Below are positions 1 to 11,706 of a stretch of DNA of 64,000 nucleotides, piece by piece. The position numbers and the translations under genes were made by a program. Location: positions 8,878,501-8,942,500 of the forward strand of contig NC_134757.1 of assembly GCF_050436995.1 (NCBI RefSeq), read 5' to 3'. The stretch comes from Anticarsia gemmatalis. Taxonomy: Eukaryota; Arthropoda; Insecta; Lepidoptera; Erebidae. Under the pieces are notes generated by a model. That model worked only from the letters and a program-made list of their open reading frames with translations. It did no database searches and was not told the DNA's origin. The stretch's first letter is position 1, and each line of letters starts with the position of its first letter.

Positions 1-920
1 TTGAACTAATTCTAATTAGCAATTATGCATGATCCAACATGTTACGAAACAATGAATCAAACAAAGTTTCTGCTCGCGATATTCACACATGAGAAAGTGC
101 GAACACTCCTTTACCAAGATTACCAGTAATTACCAAGTTTGACTGAAGTTTATAATGACATCGGTACCGTGTAATTACAATTACTGGTGATAGCAATCTT
201 CTTAACGACTGCAACGCAATGATTGCACGCTGAGCTCAAATGAACATCGTTCCATTTCACGTTTAAATTCACTTTAAGTGTTTGTAAATACTTTGGTTAA
301 TACTCTTGTAGTGTCATTTTTATGTTCCTGATTTAAACTTGAAATTTATATGATATGTTTAATTAGGAACACGATACGTTAATAACTTTCAAAAAAACAA
401 ATCGTTCAAAATGCAACGTCTTTAAAACTGCAACGCAACTAAATAAGTAACAAACGAGTTGTGTTATAGTTGCAAACAGATAATTAATAGGTTGCATTGC
501 GATTGCATATAATTCTATCCAACAAAAGCTGGAATAAGCTAAAGTGTTTTTTCTGTTCTATAAAACCAGTCTACCGGTACAGCAACGTTTTTTCCATTCG
601 CGAGCTTCTAAGTACACAATACATTAGCCTAGTCGTGTAAGCTTAGTTTTACACTTCATGCCTCCTAAGTAATAGTACTTCGAGGAATAGCCGGGGTTAT
701 AAAAGAAACAAAGTTTATACTTTTATTAGGACAAATTGTCCACAATATCCCAGTATGTTCTTGTTATCTCGCGTCTTAGGACTCCTTATTCAGTGAGACG
801 TACCATTTTGTTAGACATTACCGATCCCTGATAGTGTGAGTATGGGTATTACTTTGTAATGGCTAAACAGTTTTAAGATTTTCAAAGAGAATGCTGTTTA
901 TTTGCTCACTTTGTATTTAG
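1..920. other. AT-rich non-coding DNA, nothing recognised
   Basis: No open frame of useful length, RNA gene or repeat could be supported here. The sequence is ordinary AT-rich unique-looking DNA. Confidence 0.6.
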
Positions 921-923
921 ATA

Positions 924-1080
924 CTAGCTGTGACCTGCAGTTTCATTCACGTTTATGGTGATTACTCCGCTCTTATAGGTAAGAATGTGATATTAGTTCT
1001 TTTCAATCTAAGGTTTAGGTACTATTATTAATGTAGAAAGCTTAAAAACTTATGTCACGCGAAAAAAAATGCAATGAAAT
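924..1080 (-). mobile_element. Decayed Helitron-like element, minus strand
   Basis: Read on the minus strand, this segment ends in a CTAG (plus-strand 924-927) preceded by a stretch resembling the 3' end of lepidopteran non-autonomous Helitrons. The internal plus-strand words ACTCCGCTCTTATAGGT and GTGATAT resemble, in reverse complement, the 'ACCAATAGGAGC' and 'ATCATCAC' block of the intact copy at 60306-60586. The 5' end is not clear and the outer boundary near 1080 is a guess. It carries no coding capacity. Helitrons insert between A and T by rolling-circle transfer; this copy looks old. Confidence 0.45.
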
Positions 1081-1099
1081 AATATATCAACTTACTTTT

Positions 1100-4000
1100 A
1101 CAAAACCCTAAAGCTTAGATATAGGTTGAAAATTTGTCTATTTTTGGGTCAAACAAAATTTCATTTCATAATTATACATGAAAGTTCATACTCTAGTGTT
1201 GTAATTTAAAATAGAGATGTAAGTGTACATACAGTGAGATAAACGTATGTCGTCAGAAAGTTTTCCCACAGCGCTGTAAATTAACACCTCGAATGGAGTT
1301 GTCCAGCGCTGGCGAAAACCATGCCGTTAGAGTTTAAAAGTACTTTAGTGACTAACCGGTTTAGTTTTGAGAGAATTGTCCTCTGCTAATGTGTTGCCAA
1401 GTACCTACTTTTATGAAGACTATATTAAAAACAATGGACATTACAACGTATTTTTTGTTTTGTTTTTAGTTTTTAGTACAATTATTGATATAAAGTTTTT
1501 AAATTAAATGAACTTTAGTAGTAGGCTCAGATATCTTTATACCACGAGGGAGAGGTTAGGCATAAGATAATATAATTAAAAAAGAAATTGATTGCAGTCA
1601 AATTGCTACGAATCTTTCTTCTCTGACTTCTGGCTATAGTTTTATGAAAAAAACGTACGTAATTTATTCAAAACACAGTTTCTACGGTGAGCGTAGTCTT
1701 AAATCTAATGTACAAATATGAAAAGCCATTATTCACTTTAACACGTTCTGCAGTCACGCATCAGGACCGCAGCTAGCTTAATGCATTCGCTATAAAGGTG
1801 ACTGCCGACCTGCCTTTGACACGACTTAAATTACTTTTTCTGCCGTGCGATTTTATTTGTTCTACGTCAGGACTTAGATGGGAAAATGTACGCGAAACAA
1901 AAACTAATAGAGCGTTGGTTTCGTTTTATTTTTTGCCACTGCTACTAGTTTACTTGGGCACAATGATTTACGAGAAGATTTTGTTATTGGGTTTCCCACG
2001 GTAATGTTTGAAGTTTTTACCGCTCCTCATCTCGGTAACGTGTTTGCTTAAAAGCTTTTTGCGTAGTAAAATCAGCAGTTTCGTAAAAACGGGGAATTAT
2101 TTTAGGGAAATGTAACAACTTGTACGTTTTTACACACACCTTTTTTTTGTTTACCGTTCACTATATACCTAAACATGTTTGCGAGTGCTATGAAAATTGA
2201 ACCCACCTTTTCCTTCTATGGAGAAAAAGTTGAATTCTGCTTGTTTTCAACTCTTTTACAAACGTTATTATTCAGTTCGATCGTTAGGGCACAAAGACAA
2301 TGTTATGTTTACGATACTTGAAGAAGCTAATGCGCGTATCCATGTAGTGTCTGCTGTAAAATGTTTTACTTCTCGCATAAAATCTGTGCGAGGAAGACAA
2401 TCTTACTATCGAGGGTGTACCAGATTAAACTAAGTAGAAAAGATTTAGTCGCGTGTACAGTTTTGGCTTCGTACCAGTACAAATTTAAGAACAAAGCCGG
2501 CAGTTTTTTATTAGCGTTGTTAAGAAACCTTACACACTGCATACAGGCTTTATTTGGGATTGATTGCAATTCGAAAGGCGACAATTCAAATTCCTGTTCT
2601 TTTTGTTTATACTAAGCCAAGGCATAAAACCGCTTAAAACAGAAGCCACAAAAACTGTTTTCCCACGCGAAACCATAACGAACCCTAGTTCGAAAATAGC
2701 CCGAGAGCTAGTCACTTTTAATTTAACAAAACATGCTGTTATTTTTCATGATAGCATTAAGGTAATTACGAATGCTTTTATTTTTAAGCTGCACGTGAGT
2801 AATGAGGCAGTGTATTACTGGAGGGGTCCGCTAACAGCCGTATTTATTAATTGAAACAGTATCCTTCGTAATAACAAAACGGACGGTGGCGCAATGGTCG
2901 CCCCTGACATTATTAAACGTGTGTGATAAAAATGGACTGGGCATATTACACGATGCAATGAGTTAGCCCTTTCAATTATGTGACGATTAATTATAACGCT
3001 CACGTTCTCATTTATTAAGTGTTGAGATGCAAACGTTGAATGAATAAAATCTTATTGCAACCATTTTTATTGTTATGAGGTACTTCTAACAAATGGCTTC
3101 TGATGAAACCATTAGTGCTTTGTGGAATTTAATGCTAATACATGCTGTGTTAACAATTGTTCGTTGTAAAATAAAGAAATTATGTTTTTATTTTCCCTTG
3201 TTCTTTTTTATTCTTGATAGGAGAAAATATAATGGTTGGTGGTAATTTTTGCATGTCTGTTACGACAACCGTTGATTTAAAAATGTATACAATCGCACGG
3301 CTTATCAAGGGTTTTTGTTTTAAGATTATTTGCTTTGCCTTACTCTAGCTTCTAGTACTTTAAAGGTTTTTCCAAAGTTAGTTTTGTTCATTCAATTTAA
3401 ATAACAAAAACGCATTGGACCTAAAACACACCGTCCACTTTATTACAAGCACGTCATCATCCAGCAAGCGCCGAGTGCTTTCACTCGCCACTCGTCCACT
3501 GTCCACGAGTAAACAACCCGCGGACCAACACTGAAAATTGTCCTGAATATTACATTACTAACGTGGACAATGCTTTGACAAAATAACCTAACGAACTAAC
3601 AATGTGTTGCAAAGCAATTGCACTCAATTTTGAAGATCAGTGAAGTGACTATTGCAATATTATGTTGGGGAAATTTATATCGAAGCGTTTCCGTAGTATC
3701 ATAATTATATTATTATCTTTACATTAGTTGGTAATGTAAAATCAGTTTCGTGTTCGGTTCGACATTTATAAATACATTTTTATTTAATCTAAGTAAAAAA
3801 ATGACTTCCCAAGATTTTACTTTGTATTTTTTTCCATGTAAACATAACTTTTTACTCATTTTTCATTTTATGCTCTTTACTTAGACCTAATACTATTTTA
3901 AAAGCAATAATTGTTTTATTGCATGTTCAGAGAAATCGCGGCAATTAACGCGTTTAATTGTTAATCCAAGCACAATTAATATGTCGTTACGGCGCTGACA

Positions 4001-5600
4001 TGTTGTCCAGCTCTCCGACTAAACATGCCATTGTAACCTAATTCCCTCAATTAGCCCCGACACCTTACACTGCATTGTAGACAAATTAAACGTCAGTGTA
4101 CATTGTTTCTTCCCACTTTTATTTAATAAAACATTTCTCATACTAAAATATTGCCTCGTTATCTCCTAACAGGTAACCGCGTTGTAAACCGCTTCGTTTA
4201 AATTCAACTCAACGCACTTATGTAAATAAAGTTGATTACACACCGCACTCTATCGGTGTGGACATCAGTCAACATTGTACAAAATTCTTTGTCACAAATG
4301 AGGCAGTGCGGTTCGAAGGTTTAATGTGACCACAACTTAACCACAACGAATTGCCAGGGTTGGCAGAAGCTTAATTGAGCTGTATTGCACCAGCGATACA
4401 GGGCTGCCTCTAAATAGCGCAGTTAAACGTTTAACAGGGACACTTTATACCGGGTTTTTCGTTGCTAATAGCGTTCTAGTATAAAACTTTGAAATAAAAT
4501 TCTGTGTTCTGGGAAATTGAACGTGTTTTTTTATGCCTGGACCCTATTATACGTACAATTCTAGCGTAACGACGTAATAAAATTGTAAGCATTTACTCTA
4601 CTTAGTTTGTAAATGGTTGAGTTTTAATTGTACACTCACTTTAACAGTAACTGCATGTCTAGAAAACTTTTTATCACTGAGTTAGTTTTAGTTTTAAGTA
4701 CATAAAACCATTTTATAATTTGCCGAACATATGTTTGTACTGACGTCGGCGTCAAAAACCAAAAACAAAATCATGCATTACGTAATTTTGTATTTTGAGT
4801 TCAAAATAATAAACATTCAATATCATCACCACCATTAACATTAAAACGAGTGATCTAATCAACAAGCAGCGAAACGATCTGATCGTCACGATATTCCGTC
4901 ATCTATTCTTAGTAGTATAAACAGGAAAAACAGATCTTTGTATGAACAGCAACGAATTCCTGGTAAACTAAAACATAAGTAAACCAAAAATACCTACACC
5001 TTCAAATTCCCACTTGAAATATGAAATAAACCTCCTTTTTATTTACGATCTACGTTATGAAAATCCCGTGCTTACCCCCAAGAGTGGTTATTAAAAAGTA
5101 CGTAATATATTTACGTATTCTATTCATGAAAACAGTCACATGTCTCTCTCGGATAAAATAGAATGTGGTGAATAAGCTGTACGAACAAAATTTACAGTGG
5201 CGGCCGCAAAAATTTATATCCCGCATTTAATATTTTACACTGCAGTGAAGAAATACCGACCTTCAGCCTTAGGCAAGATAAACAGCTTTTAGGTGTGTAT
5301 TACTTGGGGGATTATATTTTACTCGATTACAGAAAAGCCGAAACATATTTTGCAACCATTTTGGGTTGAATCGATTTAAGAAGATTGCTTCGTTTGATGA
5401 GATTTAATGAGATAAGGGGATGTTTAGGAGGCGGAATGTATGTATTTTGCCTCGTTGTTGGTATTAAGTCATTGTTTTTGGAATTATTTTGCTTTATAAG
5501 CTTATCAGCTTGTATTATGTATACGCTTTCTAAAATGAAGCCGAGTATCATTTTCTGATTTTGATCTCGACTTTCTGCCACCCAGAGACTAACGATCAAA
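1100..5600. other. AT-rich non-coding DNA
   Basis: Several open frames of 60-96 codons lie between 2197 and 2854, overlapping on both strands. None resembles a known protein, and they look like a locally stop-poor patch. At 2887 there is an isolated tRNA A-box-like word (TGGCGCAATGG) with no matching B box. Nothing else could be supported. Confidence 0.55.
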
Positions 5601-5609
5601 GACACATTT

Positions 5610-7960
5610 ATGACACATACCTATAGCCACTCTTACTCATTACTACTCTCAACAAAAACAGCTTCAACTGCAGCAGAAACCACACAAACGAAAATGCACA
5701 TTATCACAAAAAAGCTAAACAAAACACCAGAAAGACCTACAAACAGCACTTAACCTCCGCTCTAGTCACATTAAAACACTTCCTGCTACTTGAACAGCAC
5801 CCATCACAGACATCGTGCAGGAGATCAGTCGTGACGCACGCACGCTCACACATGGAGAAGACAAGGTCATGGACCGTCTGCACACGACCATTTGTTGTTA
5901 CTTCATAGAACTGCCATCATAGAATAAAAATTACTTAACTAATGACTCATATATGCAAATGAAGTAAGATTTAATGAAGAAGGTATTGAACAGCTAATAT
6001 TATTTGCATTGGCACACTCGCTTTTTTAATAGTATTGATCAATACTAACATAAGTAAAGCTTTTAATTCTCGGTACATCGACATGCCTTTTGCCAACACA
6101 AAGAAATGACGCATGCTTAGAATATAAAAAAAAGAAAATCGTATATTTAAACTACTTTAAAACTAAAATGAATATGTTAAATATTTTTAAAAGTTATATA
6201 AGCTAGCTTTGGAGTAGTTTTAAAAGAGTGAGTAAAAACTAGTTTTAAAAACGAACACGGTGAGCGAAAGACCCTGAATGGCACTTTCGTGTTTTAGAGC
6301 ATCTCAGTGTTTGGAGCTGGAACAAAGCAAATCTTCAAATGAGCTCAAAGTAACATTACCCAGAAGACAGATTATATCGCATCAGAACTTGAACAATTTC
6401 AAAATAAAAACTACATTTCTAGCGCTCTTAGCATCCGATAGTACAGAAACAAGGAGAATAATGATGTTCTTATCAAGAGACAACTAGTATAACAAGGATT
6501 TACGATACTATTCAACTCCTTGGAGGAACACCTAAAACTTTGTATCGCAGAATATTATAACAATTTGATATATTATATCTGTACGCCATGACATACGTAT
6601 CAAGTTAAATGCTCGTAGTTACGCGGTCGTTTCGCCATGAACAGGACGCCGGGGACCGATATTTGAACCAAATCGACAACAACATTGTAACTTTTTGAAT
6701 AAAAACAAGCAATAAATATGGCTTGTCTCAATCCATTGACAGTTTTATATTCGTCGCGGATGTGATTAAACGTTTCGATGTCAAATTTGACTTTCATAAA
6801 TTTACATCACCAAACGGTATCCGCAATACAATGCGGGGCATCATGAGGCGCTGTAACTGCCTTCATTATACAAATATAATATTTATTTTTTCTAAATAAT
6901 ATCAAATACGTGTTAAAATTCATTTTTATCATTGTTCGTATCAATTTCCGCCCGGAAGCAGTTTCATCATGTCGCAACTAACAATCTATTCAACAAATCT
7001 GTCGCTCTCTATCCAATTACACACTACATTTGATGCTGAAAAAATCAGCTGTATTTTGGACAGTGCACCAAAAACTGTATAACGTGTGTGTTAAGTCACA
7101 CACCAATGTACAGAGCAATCAGTTCACTAGAGCACGCTGGCCACAAACGGTCCCAGTGCAAACCGTTGCAGTAACTACTGTCGGTTGCTATCGTTCGCAA
7201 CGCGATTAGCAGTTAAACGCGTCTGCAGTAGCGGTGCTTTCAACATGTACAACTTTTATGGCACTATTTTGTCATGATCTCCCATTCCGTTCTAGATTTC
7301 TAACTTAAAAGCTCTTTGATGTCTGGTCACGTAACGCATTAAGAATCATCAGAATCGTTGGGCGGCCTTGAGGCAATTTTATAGATTGCTCCGGTATTAT
7401 ACCGTTTGATGACAGCGAATCGAATTTTGATTTCATATTTTTATCATAATTTTAGCTTACGTTCTTCATGGATGTTAACTTAATATTATATAACTCAAAA
7501 CCTTGAAACCCAAACAATACGTTAAAAAACCAAAATTCGTAGTTTGTTTACGTAATAATTTGGTCTAAAAACATAATCCCGTAACCAAATCAACCGAAAA
7601 TAGACACGAAAAGAATCGTCACCATAACAATGATAGACGAGGATCGTGCCTGAATACATTAGTTTATCAAAAGTTCGAATCACAAACAAAATTCCAATGT
7701 AATATAACAGTCAGTACGGTAGTAATGGAATAAGCACTGACATCCTGCAGGGGGCGATGACCTTGTTGATGTATCTGCCACGTGAATTTATGCTCATCGT
7801 TTTTCTTTTGTCTTGCACAGTTCACCTTGGTGATTACACTTGGAGCTTAGATGTAATTTACGATACACATGAGAATTAAAAGTGCTAGAGGTAGCGGTCA
7901 ACGGGCACGTTACTATTCTTTTGGCTGTTGCTAAGATAGAAACAGCACAAATTACATTTT
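5610..7960. other. Non-coding DNA with an A/C-biased patch and a GC-richer patch
   Basis: About 5640-5870 is visibly rich in A and C on the plus strand and poor in G and T, a strand bias unlike its surroundings. About 7070-7250 is higher in GC and CpG. It includes a small perfect inverted repeat, GTGTGTG at 7084-7090 with CACACAC at 7097-7103. No gene is evident. Confidence 0.5.
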
Positions 7961-7964
7961 GCTT

Positions 7965-8042
7965 CATACAGGAATTGAACTGGAGACCTCGTAATCAGAG
8001 CTCACATCAGACGTATGCAACTGCTTGGATAACTAGTACCAG
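7965..8042 (-). mobile_element. Decayed tRNA-derived SINE head, minus strand
   Basis: On the minus strand this segment reads as the tRNA-like head of a lepidopteran SINE. It includes the words GCAGTTGCATACGTCTGATG, GTGAGCTC and TTACGAGGTCTCCAGTTC. A B-box-like AGTTCAATTCC lies at plus positions 7971-7981. An A-box-like stretch near 8025-8042 is weak. I recognise the head from memory as a common SINE type in moths and butterflies; the downstream body is too decayed to delimit. It carries no open reading frame and would have moved by using LINE machinery. Confidence 0.55.
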
Positions 8043-8049
8043 TAGGCAC

Positions 8050-8700
8050 AAAACAAAGGAGCTAGTTATAGATAGATACGTATAGAGGATTGTGTAATAT
8101 TACGAATTATCTGATATGCTGTAATTAATGTTCTTCCAATAAATCCGATACGTTTGGCTCCTTAATTACAAACGTATCAAAATGCCCATTACTTATTATC
8201 AACGACAGATATAGGTCAGTAATCGAAAATCTTGGGTACATTATTGGATAGTTCCATTAAATTTATCAGCGATCTCAATCGAAGGGGTCCCTATTACCGG
8301 CAATAATGTTCCTAGTAATGATTGTAGGGCTTTCAGATTCGGACCCTTCCCTCTCAAATGGAATTCGACGTCGGGTCAATTGATTAAATCCGTGGCCGAT
8401 CTGACGTCACTACCTAGTTGAATTAATGAGCTTGATTGAATAAACGAACAGTGCACATTTTCCCGCTTTTCGTGTCCATTCACTTCGAAAATTGTAGGCC
8501 AGAGACTTACCTTTGTTGAAAACTGCCAGTCAAAAGATCCAAATCTGTTGACAAAAGAAAAGATTTCGTTAATTATATTCACAGCTTTTATTTATCCTTT
8601 ATGCAGTTTAAATTAGCATTTTAAAATTCCGATAAGAATTTATTTCAAATGCCACTACAATAAGAATAATACTAATCGTAAACAATAAGGGTCGGGACTA
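8050..8700. other. Non-coding DNA with one CRE octamer
   Basis: The only motif worth recording is a perfect TGACGTCA palindrome at 8402-8409. No gene or mobile element was recognised. Confidence 0.5.
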
Positions 8701-8965
8701 ACCTCATAGCGCCGTGGCCGAAAATCATAGAGTACTCAAAGAACGATCTCATAAGACCCTTGACATACACAACTCGTTTTAGAGCCGTACCTAGCCGTTC
8801 GCTCGGAGATCGGTCGGGTCTCGAGAGTCCTCACCGTCCCTCGTTACGGCGGGGGCCATTAGACCAGGGGCGCAAACCGCGCCACGATTTTAGTTTCCGA
8901 CCCAACGCGCCCCGAAGCACTTATATCCGCACATATCCGCCTATATCCGCCCCTTAATAAGGGAG
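8700..8965. other. GC- and CpG-rich patch
   Basis: GC content jumps to roughly two thirds over 8821-8880 by hand count, in a window that is otherwise AT-rich, and CpG dinucleotides are frequent. The patch ends in three 10-bp tandem units at 8921-8950. A 65-codon frame from 8760 is open, but it begins with TTG, is rich in Arg, Pro and Ser as expected from GC-rich sequence, and matches no family I know. It could be a promoter, an untranslated first exon or an enhancer core; none of these is proven. Confidence 0.5.
8921..8950 (+). repeat. 3 x 10 bp tandem repeat (NNATATCCGC)
   Basis: Three consecutive 10-bp units share ATATCCGC and differ only in their first two bases (TT, AC, CT). The spacing is exactly one helical turn, so a protein binding each unit would sit on one face of the DNA. 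That functional reading is inference. Confidence 0.8.
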
Positions 8966-10180
8966 TCGGCGCCTAATTGACTTAACATTGGATTAATAAC
9001 GGTTTAGGACTGAAATATGTTTACCGATGAATATTACGTCGGTACATTTTTAGACGGCCAGATTTTTCCGCTGGAAATTTATTTATTTTTCGCGAACATA
9101 TGGATGGTGTGGAATGTGGAGTGTACTTGATTTAAGTAAATAACTCTAACACGCTCGTAGATAAAGTTAATATGTTTCATTTTTGTTATGAAAGGTATTG
9201 GCATTTACGTTTCATATTTTTTGCGAGTGTTATTTCTATATTTCGCAGAGTTTATTTATACTCCAGATAAATATGACATGTTGTTTGGCAGATATTCGAC
9301 GTACCAGTTTAATTAAAATGTCAATTCTTTATTGTATTACTGTTAAACATTTTATCAAAAGTTTGTTGCCATTACATAATCCACAAGCAATCCGTGCAAA
9401 GGACAAAAGGACGGGGAGACTCAACCGAAACCGCTTATTAAATACACCGTCGAATATAAGGAAGTTTTGAGCAAACTCCGGAGCGCTCAACACTTAGTTT
9501 TTAATTGATCGCCAGTCATTGAATAGTGGAGCAAGTTTGCGACGCCGAGGATACGTCGGCGTGACTGTAATAAAAGGCTTTTGAGATTCACCTGGAGTTG
9601 GAAGCACTCGTTAAAGCGGTTCACATAAGTTTTATTTCTATCTACACTTACAGATGTAGAATTATCGGTTTTGTGACTTTGCACATGTTATTTATTGCCT
9701 CTTATTATCAGGAGGCGATCATGTTCCACTATCGTTAACCAATTAGTTTACAAATCTCTTTATGTAATGATTAGTGATCCTTGTGCAGACAGCTTGTTTT
9801 TTAAAACTAGTTTATTTATCAAAAGCTCGCGACTCTCGTAGTATTCAAAAAATTATAGAGTTTATATAATACTCAACGGAATTGTATAGCCTTTATCATT
9901 TACTATATTTTACTCGCAAGTGGATCGGTGTATGAACTTTTTCCGTAATAAAATAGGCTATAACATTCCTTTGAGGTTAGGCTCTAGAACAAAATAAGTA
10001 GGCAGTTTTAGAAATTAACCCTACATTCAAACTTACAAACTTTAGCTCTTTATAACAATTTAGTGTAAAAGTTTAAATTAGTTTAGATGAATACTCTAAG
10101 TTAATTACTCGATTATGAATATTATTTCGTAAATATCGATCGTGCTTACAATTTAACAGTTGAATGGTGAGCCTATTTTC
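8966..10180. other. AT-rich non-coding DNA, nothing recognised
   Basis: Short open frames at 9198-9470 and 9487-9684 have AT-driven composition and no recognisable domain. No repeats or RNA genes were identified. Confidence 0.55.
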
Positions 10181-10234
10181 ACCTCACTTACATTTTCATC
10201 GTATAGGACCTACTTATACGATGAAAATTGAGGT
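10181..10234 (+). repeat. Strong inverted repeat / hairpin
   Basis: A perfect 14-bp inverted repeat, ATTTTCATCGTATA at 10192-10205 and TATACGATGAAAAT at 10215-10228, is separated by a 9-nt loop. The stem continues outward with 6 more pairs (ACCTCA at 10181-10186 with TGAGGT at 10229-10234) past a 5-nt bulge (10187-10191) on the left arm. The total is 20 bp in about 54 nt. It could be a small foldback, the terminal part of a hairpin MITE, a binding palindrome or a short-hairpin RNA such as a miRNA precursor. The sequence alone does not decide. Confidence 0.8.
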
Positions 10235-11069
10235 AAATTATATTTTTTTTTGTTAGGTTCTGCTAGGCCATTAGGCTATAGAAACATTTATAACGATTTC
10301 TGGTGTTTACATAGGCTTTGTATGTAATAACTTCCGATGACTCGCGTTTATAAGCAATTGCTGTTTCATTCAGGTTATTATAAATAATCGTTATTGTCAT
10401 TACTTGATGTTTAGGTATTATTAACGGCTAGACTTTTAAGGACACTTTGTAATATTCCTTTACCTTCGTGCGTAATTCGTAAGTACTTCGTATATTAGTC
10501 AGAATCAATCATATATATATTTTTAACTGCTGTAACTGTTGTAGCCCTATTCTTGGTTGCTCAAATTTTACGTAGGCTTGACGTTCTTACCAACTTCTTT
10601 CTTCATTAAGCTAAATCCGACTAAGTAAGTGCTCAAATGCTTTATTTCACGTATAGTCCGCACCATACAATCAAGTACTGTAAAGAACATGCTTTTTAAA
10701 TCTCTATACATCACAAGTTCATTAAAATTCCAACTTCAACTTACGTGTATCTTTCACACAGAAGTATTCACCAGAAATTGTGAAATCCGTCTTCTTGATT
10801 TGTTTCATTTTTATTCAAATGCTGGTGAAAATTTTCCAGAATATTCGCTTTACGAGGTAGCGGACACCTCTCTGCTTATTTAACTCGTTATTCCTCCACA
10901 TCTCTTTTATCAATTAAAACTTTTACGTTTTCGGACTTAGCTTGAATTTATCTTGGCAGTATTTTCCTCTCCTCGCTTTGCTGTTCGGAGTTTATTCTGC
11001 TTGTTTTTAAGGAAGCAACATAATAGGCCTTTTTATGTTTTGATAATAACATGAAAGCATTGTAAAATA
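10235..11069. other. AT-rich non-coding DNA, nothing recognised
   Basis: An 84-codon frame at 10629-10883 has no recognisable features. Nothing else could be supported. Confidence 0.55.
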
Positions 11070-11549
11070 ATGAGATGTTTTTTAGATCTAGCTTTACGAT
11101 TGATTATAAGTCTTGCTTCGTTGTGCTTTGCAGTGAGACAGCAGATTTTTTTGGTAGTTACTTTAGGTACTTTGGCCGTGTCAATGGGTATTTCAATAAA
11201 TCTAACATTATATTATTCAACAGGAAAAGTAGCCGCACATAAATTCATTGTTTACGTGTTAGCTCAGAGGGAAATGAACAAATTGACAAAGTACGACATA
11301 AATTTTTCTTTCGCGTTCCTTTATGTGTACTCCGCGATATTATCTGACGTAGCGATGGCGAATATTTTGAAAGCTTCCGTACAAATGTCGTCGTCTCACG
11401 AGACATCCGTGAATTGTCGTTGTAATGGAAAAGTATGTGTATTATTTTATAACTGTACGTCTTTAATTGTAAGATTCCATTCGGTTTTTGTTATGTACTT
11501 GAGGAAACCTTCGGCGGATGTCCTTATCCTTTTCCTTTTAATAGTATAA
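11070..11549 (+). CDS. Unrecognised 159-codon open frame (doubtful)
   Basis: This is the longest open frame in the window and begins with ATG. The predicted protein starts with a hydrophobic N-terminal half (roughly residues 5-50, runs of Leu, Ile, Val and Ala that could form one or two membrane segments). A more polar middle has several cysteines around residues 115-130, and the C-terminal tail is hydrophobic. I recognise no domain. By a rough estimate at this base composition, a frame this long is expected less than once per window by chance, so it is borderline. No promoter, splice site or poly-A signal was established. A Helitron-like remnant begins about 25 bp downstream. It may be chance, a decayed exon, or a small lineage-specific gene. 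Confidence 0.15.
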   Translation: MRCFLDLALRLIISLASLCFAVRQQIFLVVTLGTLAVSMGISINLTLYYSTGKVAAHKFIVYVLAQREMNKLTKYDINFSFAFLYVYSAILSDVAMANILKASVQMSSSHETSVNCRCNGKVCVLFYNCTSLIVRFHSVFVMYLRKPSADVLILFLLIV

Positions 11550-11574
11550 ATGCAAAACTTTGTGAGAACTTCCT

Positions 11575-11706
11575 TAAGTATGTAACTCAAAAACTACTAA
11601 ACGGATTTGAATAAAATTTAAATAGAATATAACCTGCATTTTGACATAGGAGCTTATTTGTTTCGGGTATTTTTTGGACGCGTGCGAAGTCACGAACAGA
11701 AACTAG
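11575..11706 (+). mobile_element. Decayed Helitron-like element
   Basis: The segment contains the family-typical words AAAAACTACTAAACGGATTT, TATAACCTGCAT and GACATAGGAGCTTATTTG. It ends with GCGTGCGAAGTCACGAACAG followed by a terminal CTAG at 11703-11706. This order resembles the 3' half of small non-autonomous Helitrons common in Lepidoptera (from memory). The 5' TC end is missing, so the element is truncated, and it has no coding capacity. Confidence 0.6.

Noticed and set aside
2197..2854. Chain of overlapping plus-strand frames in three phases, suggesting a frameshifted gene
   Set aside because: Minus-strand frames are open in the same place, the peptides match no family I know, and composition is AT-driven.
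2887..2930. tRNA A-box-like TGGCGCAATGG
   Set aside because: No B box at a suitable distance and no repeat body follows, so a tRNA or SINE cannot be supported.
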